Source of the DNA: Acidobacteriota bacterium
GTDB taxonomy: Bacteria; Acidobacteriota; Aminicenantia; JBFLYD01
DNA: 63,390 bases
Assembly: GCA_040756905.1 (NCBI GenBank)
Contig: JBFLYD010000048.1
Coordinates: forward strand, 1-63,390
Direction: 5' to 3'
The notes under the pieces are model-generated. The model was not told where the DNA came from. It saw nothing but the letters and a program-made list of their open reading frames with translations, and made no database searches. This document shows, one piece after another, positions 44,368 to 54,068 of this stretch (position 1 is the stretch's first letter; each line of letters begins with the position of its first letter). The position numbers were made by a program, and so were the translations under genes.

Positions 44368-45751
44368 AAAATATCACATAGAAACCTCTCCAGTAAAATT
44401 ACCCTCAAACCAGATTGGTAAGTTCCAGATAATACGAGATGCGAAATGTCTAAATTGTGGTCGATGCATTAATTTCTGCATTTACAATGTCCATAAACGT
44501 GACTTGAATGATCCTCGCAAGATGTCTGAGCCAATTAGCTATCTCTGTAAGAACTGCTTTTCCTGCATTCAAAACTGTCCTCAGCAGGCTCTTAAAATGA
44601 TTAACAATAGTGAATATGAAAATTTAGGAAATTCTTACTGGACTCCGCAGAAAATCTTTACAATCTGGAATGAAGCAGAAGAGGGAAAGATTCCTGTATA
44701 CGGTGCAGGTTATCGAGGTCCATTCAAAGGCTCGGGCTTTGATTCTATATGGACAGATATGTCAGAAATAGTTCGACCTACAAGGGATGGAATTCATGGA
44801 AGAGAATACATCGCTACAGCAGTTGATATCGGAAGAAAATTAGCCTGGCTCACTTATTTTGAAAAATTAAACTTGCCAAATTTCTATGAAATACAGGTTC
44901 CGATGATATTTGATACAAATCCATTGGGACTTAATTCGAAAAATATCATTTTTTCAATTATAAAAGCTGCTGAAGAGATTGAAACTTTTGCGTATTTAGA
45001 CATCGAGAATTACTCTGACGAACTAAAACCTTATCTTAAATCAATAGCTTTGCGATGCTCCCTTGAAAAGATATTTACTATTGATTCAGACCTCTGGAAA
45101 GAGGTTAACTTTATAGAAATAGTTTTGCCTTCAGAATTTTCTATTACAGAACTTGAATTGGCTCTAAGTAAATTGAAAAACAAAAATCAAGGTTCTTTAA
45201 TTTCTCTTGGAATTACCAATCCTTTTATCTCTGATGAAATTGTTAAACAATTCCTGAATGCAAGGGCAGATGTATTGAGTTTTTATGCAGATAATCATGG
45301 AAAAAGCTTTGAGGGTAACATATTTATTTCAGAAGTAATAAGAAAATTACACCTTGAATTCATTAAGAATCGTGTGCGTGATGAAATTACAATAATAGGA
45401 AAGGGTGGGATTGCAGCTGCTGAACATGTTCCAAAATTAATAATCTGTGGAGCAGACGCAGTGGTTCTTGACCTTTCTTTACTGGTTTCAATCGGATGTC
45501 GAGTGTGTAAAGATTGTAATATAGAAAAATGTCCGATAGAAATAAAAAAGTTTGATTCAGAAATGGCCAGACAGCGTATCATAAACATGATATGTGCCTG
45601 GAGGGATCAGCTTCTCGAAATATTGAGCGCAATGGGAATAAGAGATGTGAGAAGACTACGGGGTGAGGTCGGAAGGGCTATGTTTTATGAAGAAATTGAA
45701 AGAGAATCTTTTGAGTTTATATTTAACGAAAAGGCTCATATAAATGAATAA
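44360..45751 (+). CDS. Glutamate synthase-related FMN-domain paralogue with N-terminal ferredoxin domain
   Basis: 463 residues. N-terminal double 4Fe-4S set (CLNCGRCINFC about 31-41, CKNCFSCIQNC about 65-75), WTPQKIFTIWNEAEEGKIP as in the next gene, then a TIM-barrel-like domain ending with GKGGIAAAEHVPKLIICGADAVVLD and CRVCKDCNIEKCP. It aligns end to end with the 490-residue neighbour but has lost the central segment (PWYGAGMSFGSIS, KPGLGGHLLG). It is likely a diverged, structural or electron-transfer subunit rather than a second active synthase. It overlaps both neighbours by 8 bases. Confidence 0.72.
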   Translation: MYKKYHIETSPVKLPSNQIGKFQIIRDAKCLNCGRCINFCIYNVHKRDLNDPRKMSEPISYLCKNCFSCIQNCPQQALKMINNSEYENLGNSYWTPQKIFTIWNEAEEGKIPVYGAGYRGPFKGSGFDSIWTDMSEIVRPTRDGIHGREYIATAVDIGRKLAWLTYFEKLNLPNFYEIQVPMIFDTNPLGLNSKNIIFSIIKAAEEIETFAYLDIENYSDELKPYLKSIALRCSLEKIFTIDSDLWKEVNFIEIVLPSEFSITELELALSKLKNKNQGSLISLGITNPFISDEIVKQFLNARADVLSFYADNHGKSFEGNIFISEVIRKLHLEFIKNRVRDEITIIGKGGIAAAEHVPKLIICGADAVVLDLSLLVSIGCRVCKDCNIEKCPIEIKKFDSEMARQRIINMICAWRDQLLEILSAMGIRDVRRLRGEVGRAMFYEEIERESFEFIFNEKAHINE

Positions 45752-47216
45752 TATTGAGATAAGGTACTGTCCATCAACTTTCCGCAATGAAATTAGTAAA
45801 TTTCGAGTTTCTTTGAGTGATGAGTGTTTTCATTGTGGACTATGTGTTGAGATATGTCCTTATGGTGTGTTTGAAAGAGTGGATGGTTTAAATTTTATTT
45901 CAACTCCAAGGTCTTTTAATTGCGTCGGTCCAGATTGTAAGAAAAAACCATTTTATTGCATTAAAAAATGTCCTGTGGAGGCGATAAACATTGAATTAGA
46001 CCCTCAATGGAAAACTCTCGGAGATTTTCGATGGACCCCTGATTTAATAATTACTACATGGCAGCAAGCAGAAACAGGAGAAATACCCAACGGGAATTTT
46101 GAATATAAATTTGGTGCATCTGAAGGAGGCTTTGACAAATTTGATTTTATTAATAATAACCACAGCTCAATAATCTGGGAAGAGGTTGATAAAATAAATA
46201 CATCAATCAGTTTAAATCGGCGTTCAGAAGGCAATAGCATAAGCATTCCAATTCCCTGGTATGGCGCAGGCATGTCATTCGGTTCAATAAGTCTTCCAAC
46301 AATGTTAGCCCGAGCAATGGCAGCAAAAGCCTGGGAAACTTTTACATCGACTGGAGAAGGAGGATATCCTGATGAACTCATACCTTACATGGACCATGTC
46401 ATTACCCAGATAGCAACTGGATTGTTTGGGGTGAGAGAAGAAACTATAAAAAGAGCACGAATCCTCGAATTCAAATATGCTCAGGGTGCAAAACCAGGTC
46501 TGGGAGGACATCTCCTCGGCGACAAAAACACCCCTGCAGTCGCAAAAATGAGAGAGGCTGTTCCCTGGACTTCTCTATTCTCTCCCTTTCCTTTCCATAG
46601 TGTCTATTCAGTCGAAGACCACAAAAAGCACATTGACTGGGTAAAACAGATAAATCCTGAAGCTTTAATTTCGGTTAAGGTTTCAACGCCTTCAGATGTG
46701 GATATGGTAGCAGTTGGAAGTTATTATGCAGGAGCTAATATTATTCATCTGGATGGAGGTTACGGAGGAACTGGTGCTGCTCCTGAAATTGCCAAAAAAA
46801 ATATTGCTATGCCCATAGAGTATGCCATTACAAAGGTTCATAAATTTCTCCTTGGAGAGGGTGTCCGAGATGAAATAGTACTTATGGCAAGCGGAGGAAT
46901 TAGAAATGCCTATGACATAGCAAAAGCTATTGCCCTCGGTGCAGATGGAGCAATAATAGGAACAGCAGAACTTGTTGTCCTTGGATGTGTGAGGTGTGGT
47001 AATTGTGAAAGCGGAAGAGGATGTCCCCGTGGTATTGCAACAACTGACCCTGAGCTTGATAAACAAATCAGCCCCTCCTGGGGAGCTCAACGCATAATAA
47101 ATCTTTATGCAGTATGGCAAAAACAATTGAAACTGATTCTCTACCAGCTTGGGTTAAAAGACATAAATGAATTGAGAGGTCGAACTGATTTCTTGAGGTA
47201 TGCAGATGAAAAATAA
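45744..47216 (+). CDS. Glutamate synthase large-subunit synthase domain (archaeal-type, with 4Fe-4S domain)
   Basis: 490 residues. N-terminal ferredoxin-like CHCGLCVEICPYG and a second Cys set (CVGPDCKKKPFYCIKKCP). The FMN barrel is intact: IPIPWYGAGMSFGSISLPT, STGEGGYPDEL, GAKPGLGGHLLGDKNTPAVA, HLDGGYGGTGAAPEIA, and LGADGAIIGTAELVVLGC followed by the 3Fe-4S-type CVRCGNCESGRGCP. It converts 2-oxoglutarate plus ammonia, channelled from the amidotransferase subunit, to glutamate with reduced ferredoxin or flavin. The gene is equivalent to the middle of bacterial GltB, encoded separately. Confidence 0.9.
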   Translation: MNNIEIRYCPSTFRNEISKFRVSLSDECFHCGLCVEICPYGVFERVDGLNFISTPRSFNCVGPDCKKKPFYCIKKCPVEAINIELDPQWKTLGDFRWTPDLIITTWQQAETGEIPNGNFEYKFGASEGGFDKFDFINNNHSSIIWEEVDKINTSISLNRRSEGNSISIPIPWYGAGMSFGSISLPTMLARAMAAKAWETFTSTGEGGYPDELIPYMDHVITQIATGLFGVREETIKRARILEFKYAQGAKPGLGGHLLGDKNTPAVAKMREAVPWTSLFSPFPFHSVYSVEDHKKHIDWVKQINPEALISVKVSTPSDVDMVAVGSYYAGANIIHLDGGYGGTGAAPEIAKKNIAMPIEYAITKVHKFLLGEGVRDEIVLMASGGIRNAYDIAKAIALGADGAIIGTAELVVLGCVRCGNCESGRGCPRGIATTDPELDKQISPSWGAQRIINLYAVWQKQLKLILYQLGLKDINELRGRTDFLRYADEK

Positions 47217-49641
47217 CGACTCGATTAAATTAATTGAATCCCGAAAAGACCTTTCTCCTCCCTATAACAGAATTAAAAAATCAGAAGGAGAGGGAGGTTG
47301 CGGTGTTGTTGGGTTAGCATGCAATGAAAAAATTTCAGGAAAACACATAATGCAGGCTCTAATTCAGATGCACAACAGAGGAAACAGTAAAGGCGGAGGT
47401 GTTGCAGCTTTTGGACTTGATGCAAATCAACTCGGTGTTAATCAAGAAATCCTTGAAGAAGATTACTTAATTCAGATAGCCTATCTTGACTCAAGTTCCA
47501 GAAAACAGGTTGAAGATGAATTCATATTTTCCTTTCTTAATGTTCATACCTATTATCAGCTTCCAACTTTGGATGATTATCGAAAAATCGATGGCTTGGA
47601 AATTGAACCTCCTGGGGTATGGAGGTATTTCTGTCGAGTTAAAGAAGAGATACTCAATCTATTTATTATTGAAAATAATTTAACTGGCCTGGATAGGAGA
47701 AAGGTTGAAGATGAATTTATCTATCAAAACACTTACAAGTTAAATAAAAAATTTTATGCTTCCCTTGGAGAAAAAAGGGCCTTTGTTTTGTCCCATGGTC
47801 GAAATATGATTATTCTGAAAATTGTGGGATATGCAGAACAAGTCATAAAATACTATAAATTAGAGAATCTTAAAGCTCATATATGGATTGGTCATCAGCG
47901 ATATCCTACCAAAGGAAAAGTCTGGCATCCAGGAGGTGCCCATCCATTTATTGGAATGGATGAAGCTCTCGTTCATAATGGAGATTTTGCAAATTACTAT
48001 TCAATAACTGAATACCTCAGTCAGAGAAACATCTATCCTCTTTTCCTGACTGATACAGAAGTCTCAGTGCTACTTTTTGACCTACTAAACAGAATTTATG
48101 AATACCCTCTCGAATACTTAATTGAGGCTATGGCACCCACTACTGAAAGGGATTTTTATATGCTGCCAGAAGAGAAAAGAGAGATATATCGAACAATTCA
48201 AGCATCCCATATACATAGCTCTCCTGATGGTCCCTGGTTTTTTATAATCGGTAGAGCAAATATCAACCAAAAGAGTTTTCAACTCCTCGGGATTACAGAT
48301 ACATCAATGCTCAGACCCCAGGTCTTCGCCCTTCAGGAGAATGGCGTAAATATCGGTCTTATAGCAAGCGAAAAGCAAGCAATAGATGCAACATTACGAA
48401 GCTTGCATTCCGAAGATGGAAGGTTTTTGCCATACGCTGATCTATACTGGAATGCAAGAGGCGGAAGTTATACGGATGGCGGAGCATTTATCTTTACTGT
48501 AAAAGAAAATAACTTAATTGTAACAGATAAATTTGGAAAGATAATCTCAACAAGGAAAGAAAACGATTGTCCATCAATTGAATTAATAAGTGAAAGATCT
48601 AAAGAAGATAGAGATGTCTCGGAAAAAATAATGGAGTTAACTCAAACCATTGACTACAGATGGAGAATACCAATAAGAGAAAGAGTATATGTCTTATCCC
48701 AAACTGAAAAATATCTAAACGAGATATTCTTATCATTACCCTTCGAAGAGAAAATTGCAGGTTTTTATCACTATGTAGATTGGAATAGAAAAGATTCGTT
48801 GACACCGTCAAAAAACAAGCAAGAAATTCTTGTTATTAATTGTGAGAATTTCCCATCTGAGGGAACCCAATCAATCTCCAGATTTATTGTAAGAGCTCAT
48901 CAGATGGGCTGGAAAAATTTGATAACTTTTAACTGGAGGGGTCAGAGATTTTGTGGTTGCGGATTGGGTCCAAGATCAAATGATGTTCGAATTGATGTTT
49001 TTGGCAGTTCAGGTGATTATTTAGCTTCAGGTCTTGATGGGGCGGAAATTTTTGTGCATGAAAATGCCCAGGATCAGGTTGCACAGATCTTAAAAAGTGG
49101 AAAAGTCGTAATTTATGGAGATGTTGGCCAGACTTTTATGTATGGAGCTAAGGGTGGTGAAGTATATGTTCTTGGAAATGCTGCAGGAAGACCCTTAATA
49201 AATGCTGTAGGCAGCCCAAGAGTTGTCATAAATGGAACATGCCTTGATTATCTGGCAGAATCATTTATGGCTGGCAATCCCTTTGAAGGAGGAGGGTTTG
49301 TTATTCTAAATGGGCTAAAATTCAATGAAAAAGGAGAAATAAATGAATTGGAAACTCCTTACCCTGGAGGAAATCTATTCTCCCTTGCATCAGGGGGAGC
49401 CATTTACATTAGAGATCCTCTATTTAAAGTTGATGAAGGACAGCTAAACGGAGGAAAATTTACCGAGACGACTGAAAAGGATTGGGAGCTTATTCTTCCC
49501 TACTTAAAGGAGAATGAAAGACTATTTAATATTTCCATAAAACGTTTATTAACCGTGGATGATAAAGTTTTAACATTCAATAAGGTTTATCGAAAGGTAG
49601 AAGCAATTGAGTTAAAAGTTCTGTCAAAATCTGGGCGCTAA
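47200..49641 (+). CDS. Glutamate synthase amidotransferase domain fused to the GXGXG domain
   Basis: 813 residues. An N-terminal class II glutaminase with the nucleophile in EGGCGVVGLACN (Cys near residue 32, so either a propeptide is removed or the start is internal), GNSKGGGVAAFGLD, IGHQRYPTKGKVWHPGGAHPF and VHNGDFANYYS. From about residue 560 comes the GltB C-terminal right-handed beta-helix with repeated G-x-x-G turns (VVIYGDVGQTFMYGAKGGEVYVLG). This joins the first and last GltB domains and omits the FMN barrel encoded upstream. The ATG at 47206 has better ribosome-site spacing (GAGGT) than 47200. Confidence 0.88.
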   Translation: MQMKNNDSIKLIESRKDLSPPYNRIKKSEGEGGCGVVGLACNEKISGKHIMQALIQMHNRGNSKGGGVAAFGLDANQLGVNQEILEEDYLIQIAYLDSSSRKQVEDEFIFSFLNVHTYYQLPTLDDYRKIDGLEIEPPGVWRYFCRVKEEILNLFIIENNLTGLDRRKVEDEFIYQNTYKLNKKFYASLGEKRAFVLSHGRNMIILKIVGYAEQVIKYYKLENLKAHIWIGHQRYPTKGKVWHPGGAHPFIGMDEALVHNGDFANYYSITEYLSQRNIYPLFLTDTEVSVLLFDLLNRIYEYPLEYLIEAMAPTTERDFYMLPEEKREIYRTIQASHIHSSPDGPWFFIIGRANINQKSFQLLGITDTSMLRPQVFALQENGVNIGLIASEKQAIDATLRSLHSEDGRFLPYADLYWNARGGSYTDGGAFIFTVKENNLIVTDKFGKIISTRKENDCPSIELISERSKEDRDVSEKIMELTQTIDYRWRIPIRERVYVLSQTEKYLNEIFLSLPFEEKIAGFYHYVDWNRKDSLTPSKNKQEILVINCENFPSEGTQSISRFIVRAHQMGWKNLITFNWRGQRFCGCGLGPRSNDVRIDVFGSSGDYLASGLDGAEIFVHENAQDQVAQILKSGKVVIYGDVGQTFMYGAKGGEVYVLGNAAGRPLINAVGSPRVVINGTCLDYLAESFMAGNPFEGGGFVILNGLKFNEKGEINELETPYPGGNLFSLASGGAIYIRDPLFKVDEGQLNGGKFTETTEKDWELILPYLKENERLFNISIKRLLTVDDKVLTFNKVYRKVEAIELKVLSKSGR

Positions 49642-50205
49642 AGGCTTACATATTATTTCAAATACTTTCATATCAAAAAAAGTTTGAGAATTTGAAGGAA
49701 GAACTACAATAGCTGTATCAGCTCCCCTGTCAGTTCCTCCAATAGCTATTGCCTTTTCATCTGTTCTTATCAGTCCTGCATCAGCTGTCATCAATGTTAT
49801 CTCACATGCTACTTTAAAACCCTCTCCTAAAATTCTTAATGCATTTGCAATTATTTCCTCTGTTTCATATGTTCCAAATTTTTTTCTAACTGCTCTTCCC
49901 ACTCCACCGAATGCATGCTGGCAAGTTAAGATTTTTGCTCCTTCTTTTAAAATTTTCTTTCTATTCTCTTCAGTCATTTCCTGGTAATCAGGTTTTGCAA
50001 AGCCTGTTGAATGGGAAACAACTATAAGATTATATCCTTTAAAAATTTTAGAAGCTAAAACTCCTGTTTTTCCAGTTGTTGATGCAACAAGAATATTTTT
50101 TAATTTTAGCTCTGCTGCCCTTCTCTTTGATAGCTCCAGTGTCCTTTCTGTATTTTGAGGCCCGGGGTCTTTAAAATAATATATACTTGCAATAAAATCA
50201 TCCAT
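49624..50205 (-). CDS. Pyruvate kinase C-terminal-domain-like protein
   Basis: 193 residues forming only the alpha/beta domain found at the C-terminus of pyruvate kinases: NTERTLELSKRRAAELKLKNILVASTTGKTGVLASKIF, then LIVVSHSTGFAKPDYQEMTEENR, and AIAIGGTDRGADTAIVVLPSNS. The catalytic TIM barrel is absent, so it is not a pyruvate kinase. Stand-alone copies are frequent in anaerobic bacteria and archaea, with unknown ligand or role. The 3' end overlaps the convergent glutamate synthase gene by 18 bases. It is transcribed with the membrane pyrophosphatase from the right. Confidence 0.82.
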   Translation of the reverse strand: MDDFIASIYYFKDPGPQNTERTLELSKRRAAELKLKNILVASTTGKTGVLASKIFKGYNLIVVSHSTGFAKPDYQEMTEENRKKILKEGAKILTCQHAFGGVGRAVRKKFGTYETEEIIANALRILGEGFKVACEITLMTADAGLIRTDEKAIAIGGTDRGADTAIVVLPSNSQTFFDMKVFEIICKPLAPRF

Positions 50206-50296
50206 TCCATCCCCCTTTTATAAAATTTGGTAATGAAATAACTGACGATATTATAATATATTCAATAGCTGCTATTACTCAATTAAATTAAAAAAC

Positions 50297-52504
50297 TTAT
50301 TTCAACCCTAAAAATTTTCCGATAATTGGCTCATATTTTACTGTAAGACCTGCTACAACAACGCTCACCATGCTCATTAACTTTATCAATATATTCAAAG
50401 AAGGCCCTGATGTATCCTTGAATGGGTCTCCAACAGTATCTCCAATTACTCCTGCTTTATGAGCATAAGAGCCTTTTCCACCTAAATTTCCTTCTTCAAT
50501 GTATTTTTTTGCATTATCCCATGCTCCTCCAGCATTAGCCATCATTATTGCAACAACAAAACCAGTTGTGAGAGCACCTGCAAGCAGTCCCATAACTCCG
50601 GGGACGCCAAGGAACAAACCCATTAAAATAGGAACAAAAATGGCCATAAGGGAAGGCAAAATCATTTCTCTTTGAGCTCCTCTTGTTGAAATTGTTACAC
50701 ATGATTCATAATCTGCCGTAGCCTTTCCTTCCATCAATCCTACAATTTCTCTGAATTGTCTTCTTACCTCTTCCACTATTTTATTTGCAGCTCTTCCAAC
50801 TGCTCTCATCGTTAATGCACAGAAGAAAAATGTCATCATTGCTCCGATAAACAACCCAACTAAAACTTTCGGGTTCAAAAGAGATACATTGTACTTTTCG
50901 ATGAAATAATTAATATCTGCATGTCTTACATTTTCAAGAGTATCGTTAATGGGCCCAACTATTATCTGTTGAGCTCCCCTAACAGCACGGATTATTCCTA
51001 CTTTAACCTCTTCAACATAGGCAGCCAAAAGGGCTAAAGCGGTAAGGGCTGCTGAGCCTATAGCAAAGCCTTTTCCTGTTGCTGCTGTTGTATTTCCAAG
51101 GGCATCTAACGCATCAGTTTTTTTCCTAACCTCTGGGTTGAGGTTACTCATCTGGGCATTTCCACCTGCATTGTCTGCAATTGGACCATATGCATCAGTG
51201 GCAAGTGTAATACCTAAAGTGGATAGCATCCCAACCGCAGCTATTCCTACCCCATACAATCCTATACCTACATCCTTAAAACCTCCACTGAATGCAAAAC
51301 TCAATAACACTCCAATTCCTGTGAAAAAAACAGGAATTCCGGTTGACATCATGCCAACAGACATCCCTGCAATTATAACTGTTGCAGGTCCTGTCTGAGC
51401 CTGATAGGCAATACCTTTTGTTGGTTTGTATTGATGAGATGTGTAATATTCCGTTGATTTACCAATGATTATGCCAGCTATTAGTCCAGATGCAATTGCT
51501 CCCCAGATTCCTACATAATCTGGAAGTAAAAATTTCACCATCACAAATGTCAATATAAATATCAGTACTGAACTTAAGTTAATCCCTCTTGCCAGAGCTT
51601 TTAAAAGCTCCTTTTGAGAGGCTTCCTCTTTTGTTCTGACTGCAAAAATTCCAAGTATTGAAAGTACAATTCCAATTCCTGCTGTTATCATTGGAAGAAT
51701 TACTGCGTTTTTCTGAAAAGGAGTTCCGTTGAAAGCAGCTGCTCCAAGAGCTGCAGTAGCAAGAATTGACCCACAGTATGACTCATACAAATCAGCTCCC
51801 ATTCCAGCTACATCTCCAACATTATCTCCAACATTATCAGCAATCACTGCAGGATTTCTTGGGTCATCCTCAGGAATTCCTGCCTCAACTTTGCCAACTA
51901 AATCAGCTCCCACATCAGCTGCTTTTGTGAATATTCCTCCTCCTACCCTTGCAAAAAGCGCCTGGGAAGACGCACCCATTCCGAATGTAAGCATTATAGT
52001 GGTAATTTCTGTGAGACGCATTTCGCCCATGAATTTCCTTAAAATAATAAACCATAAAGAAATATCCAAAAGACCCAATCCAACCACAACCAATCCCATA
52101 ACAGCTCCTGAACGGAAGGCAATTTTTAATGCTCTGTTCAGAGAAGACTTGGCAGCTTCAGTAGTCCTGTTTGATGCACTTGTTGCAGTCATCAAACCTA
52201 AAAATCCAGACAATCCGCTGAAGAACCCTCCTGTTAAAAATGAAAAAGGAGTCCATTTACTCTGGACATTAAATACAAAAGCAAGTAGAAATAAAAATAA
52301 AAAAGCAAAAATAAAAAACATACCTACTACTTTGTACTGTTGTTTTATGTAAGCTACTGCTCCCCTTTTTACATAGGAAGCAATACTTTTCATTCTTTCG
52401 TCTCCTTCAGGAGCTCGTTTCATCGCTCTGAAGAAAAGATACGCAAAAGTTAAAGCTAACGCAGAACCTACAGGGGCTAACCAGAACAGAACTTCAATTC
52501 CCAT
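50297..52504 (-). CDS. hppA: Membrane-bound ion-pumping pyrophosphatase
   Basis: 735 residues, 15-16 spans, with a strong AGGAGGAG site. The pyrophosphate site is [20 protein letters not shown] and [20 protein letters not shown], with a second acidic set in [18 protein letters not shown] and the C-terminal [33 protein letters not shown] has Ala where K(+)-independent enzymes have Lys, so this is predicted to be a K(+)-dependent type. It couples PPi hydrolysis to H(+) or Na(+) export, saving energy in an anaerobe. The pumped ion cannot be settled by eye. Confidence 0.94.
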   Translation of the reverse strand: MGIEVLFWLAPVGSALALTFAYLFFRAMKRAPEGDERMKSIASYVKRGAVAYIKQQYKVVGMFFIFAFLFLFLLAFVFNVQSKWTPFSFLTGGFFSGLSGFLGLMTATSASNRTTEAAKSSLNRALKIAFRSGAVMGLVVVGLGLLDISLWFIILRKFMGEMRLTEITTIMLTFGMGASSQALFARVGGGIFTKAADVGADLVGKVEAGIPEDDPRNPAVIADNVGDNVGDVAGMGADLYESYCGSILATAALGAAAFNGTPFQKNAVILPMITAGIGIVLSILGIFAVRTKEEASQKELLKALARGINLSSVLIFILTFVMVKFLLPDYVGIWGAIASGLIAGIIIGKSTEYYTSHQYKPTKGIAYQAQTGPATVIIAGMSVGMMSTGIPVFFTGIGVLLSFAFSGGFKDVGIGLYGVGIAAVGMLSTLGITLATDAYGPIADNAGGNAQMSNLNPEVRKKTDALDALGNTTAATGKGFAIGSAALTALALLAAYVEEVKVGIIRAVRGAQQIIVGPINDTLENVRHADINYFIEKYNVSLLNPKVLVGLFIGAMMTFFFCALTMRAVGRAANKIVEEVRRQFREIVGLMEGKATADYESCVTISTRGAQREMILPSLMAIFVPILMGLFLGVPGVMGLLAGALTTGFVVAIMMANAGGAWDNAKKYIEEGNLGGKGSYAHKAGVIGDTVGDPFKDTSGPSLNILIKLMSMVSVVVAGLTVKYEPIIGKFLGLK

Positions 52505-52846
52505 CTAACTCTCCTCCTATTTAAAACATCTTGTAAGGTAAAGTTGAAACAATATCAAAAAATTGGCATTTAGTCAAATTCCCTGGGAGAGATCCATTGT
52601 CAAAGCAGAATAGAACAGTAAGATGAATACCATCACTTTCGCAAATAGACGAATAAGGCTTTTCCCAAAAAGCCAAAGCCGAGCATAGACAACCAGCTCG
52701 ATATAGCAATCAGAAATAGGCGTCGGAAGGGTTGATTGCCGGCTTATGATGCTTGATTGAGTTATTCTCCATGGGTGGTAATTTCACTTTCCTACTTTCA
52801 TCCCAGAGCAAATGTAAAGTTATGCAAAGACGGGACATTATTATCC
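52505..52846. other. Gene-free 342-base interval
   Basis: Between the pyrophosphatase start and the NAD-binding protein stop. No convincing reading frame, RNA or repeat was seen. It should contain the hppA promoter at its left end. Confidence 0.4.
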
Positions 52847-53800
52847 CTACAATCTCTCATATGGCTCTATTCTGTTTCTTCTCCGAGCCAGCTCACTCTG
52901 ATACTTTATTCCTAAAATTGACGAATTCTCTCTTGCCCACTCAGTCAACTTAGTTTCTCCAACTGGTGGAGAATTTGTATACAGTAAATCAGCCTTCAAC
53001 CCTTCTATTTCCTCATGTGTTATAATTACGTCTCCGACTATTTTTCCAATAACCCATCCAAAAAGATAACCAATCGTGTTGGGGATAGAAATGATAGGCC
53101 TTTCTTTACCGATAATTCTACCTATCTCTTTAACTAATTCACGATATGTAAAGGTCTCAGGTCCAATAGCATTGATAATTTTATTTTCTCTTCTCTTTCC
53201 CTCCTCCACAGCCAGTTTTGCCAGATCATCCACATATATTGGCTGTAACCGATATTTTCCATCGCCAAACACGCCAAATACAGGAAATCTCCTGAGAATC
53301 CATGCAATATTATTTATCAGAATATCTTCTTTCCCAAACAATACAGCTGGTCTAAGTATAGCATACAAAAGACCAGATTCAATTAGAGCTTTTTCTAATC
53401 TTGCCTTTTCTCTAAAATATTCAAGATGGGATGTCTCTGAGGGGTTTGTAATACTGACATGAACTACACGCCTAATGCCAGCTTTCTTTGCAGCAGCAAA
53501 TAACCTTATAGTATTCTCAACAGCAATGGAATGTTTAAAACTAACTTTATTATCTGAAAAATTAAACCTAACCCAATATGTGTTGTATAAAACAGATGCC
53601 TCTCGTAATGATTCAACGAGCTTTTCAAAATTTCCAAAATTGAAAGGAAATGCTTTTACTCTATCTCCAAAAGGATTCGACCGATTGTAAGAATTTGTCA
53701 AAGTCCTTACTTCATAACCCTCATCTAACAATCGTTTGGCTATGTATTTCCCTGAATAGCCATATGCTCCAGTGACAACATGAATTTCATTATTCATCAA
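52847..53800 (-). CDS. NAD(P)-binding epimerase/NmrA-like protein (complex I NDUFA9-like)
   Basis: 317 residues. Extended Rossmann fold with TGAYGYSGKYIAKRLLDEGYEV (TGxxGxxG) at the N-terminus, RRVVHVSITNPSETSHLEYFREKARLEKAL and LRPAVLFGKEDILINNIAWILRRFP, as in atypical SDR proteins of the NDUFA9/NmrA group. The YxxxK of true epimerases is only approximated (YFREK). Members bind NAD(P)H and act as reductases or assembly factors for quinone-linked enzymes. It follows the radical SAM and UbiA genes on the same strand, so a role in isoprenoid-quinone or tetrapyrrole-lipid modification is a weak inference. Confidence 0.8.
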   Translation of the reverse strand: MMNNEIHVVTGAYGYSGKYIAKRLLDEGYEVRTLTNSYNRSNPFGDRVKAFPFNFGNFEKLVESLREASVLYNTYWVRFNFSDNKVSFKHSIAVENTIRLFAAAKKAGIRRVVHVSITNPSETSHLEYFREKARLEKALIESGLLYAILRPAVLFGKEDILINNIAWILRRFPVFGVFGDGKYRLQPIYVDDLAKLAVEEGKRRENKIINAIGPETFTYRELVKEIGRIIGKERPIISIPNTIGYLFGWVIGKIVGDVIITHEEIEGLKADLLYTNSPPVGETKLTEWARENSSILGIKYQSELARRRNRIEPYERL

Positions 53801-53887
53801 AATAATAGTTTTGATTTCATTATTTTTACTATTAACTGTTCTGCCTTTTCTTTAAAAGAGGGATGACTCGAAGCTCTCAATGCTAAA

Positions 53888-54055
53888 TCAAGAGCCTTCT
53901 CTTTCATACTGAGTTTTCTTCTCCTGCTCTGTATCTTTGGGAATGACTTCTATCTTTTCTTTGAGTGCACAGAAGGAAAGGAGTAATATGCAGAGGATAA
54001 TAACATTTGAATGTATTTTATTTATGTGAAATTGCGATAGAAAATATTCCCTCAT
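53888..54055 (-). CDS. Possible small membrane or secreted protein (low confidence)
   Basis: A 55-residue frame starting at the Met 13 bases beyond the radical SAM stop: basic N-terminus, a hydrophobic stretch (NVIILCILLLSFCAL) and a charged tail (KEKIEVIPKDTEQEKKTQYE). The ribosome site is weak and the lipobox imperfect (Phe before Cys). It could be a small lipoprotein in the operon or chance. Confidence 0.25.
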   Translation of the reverse strand: MREYFLSQFHINKIHSNVIILCILLLSFCALKEKIEVIPKDTEQEKKTQYEREGS

Positions 54056-54068
54056 GACATTCTTAAAT

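Noticed and set aside
49624-50205. Pyruvate kinase
   Set aside because: Only the C-terminal domain is present; the catalytic barrel is absent.
52521-52709. 62-residue Cys-containing frame upstream of hppA
   Set aside because: No ribosome site, no signal peptide and atypical composition; likely chance.
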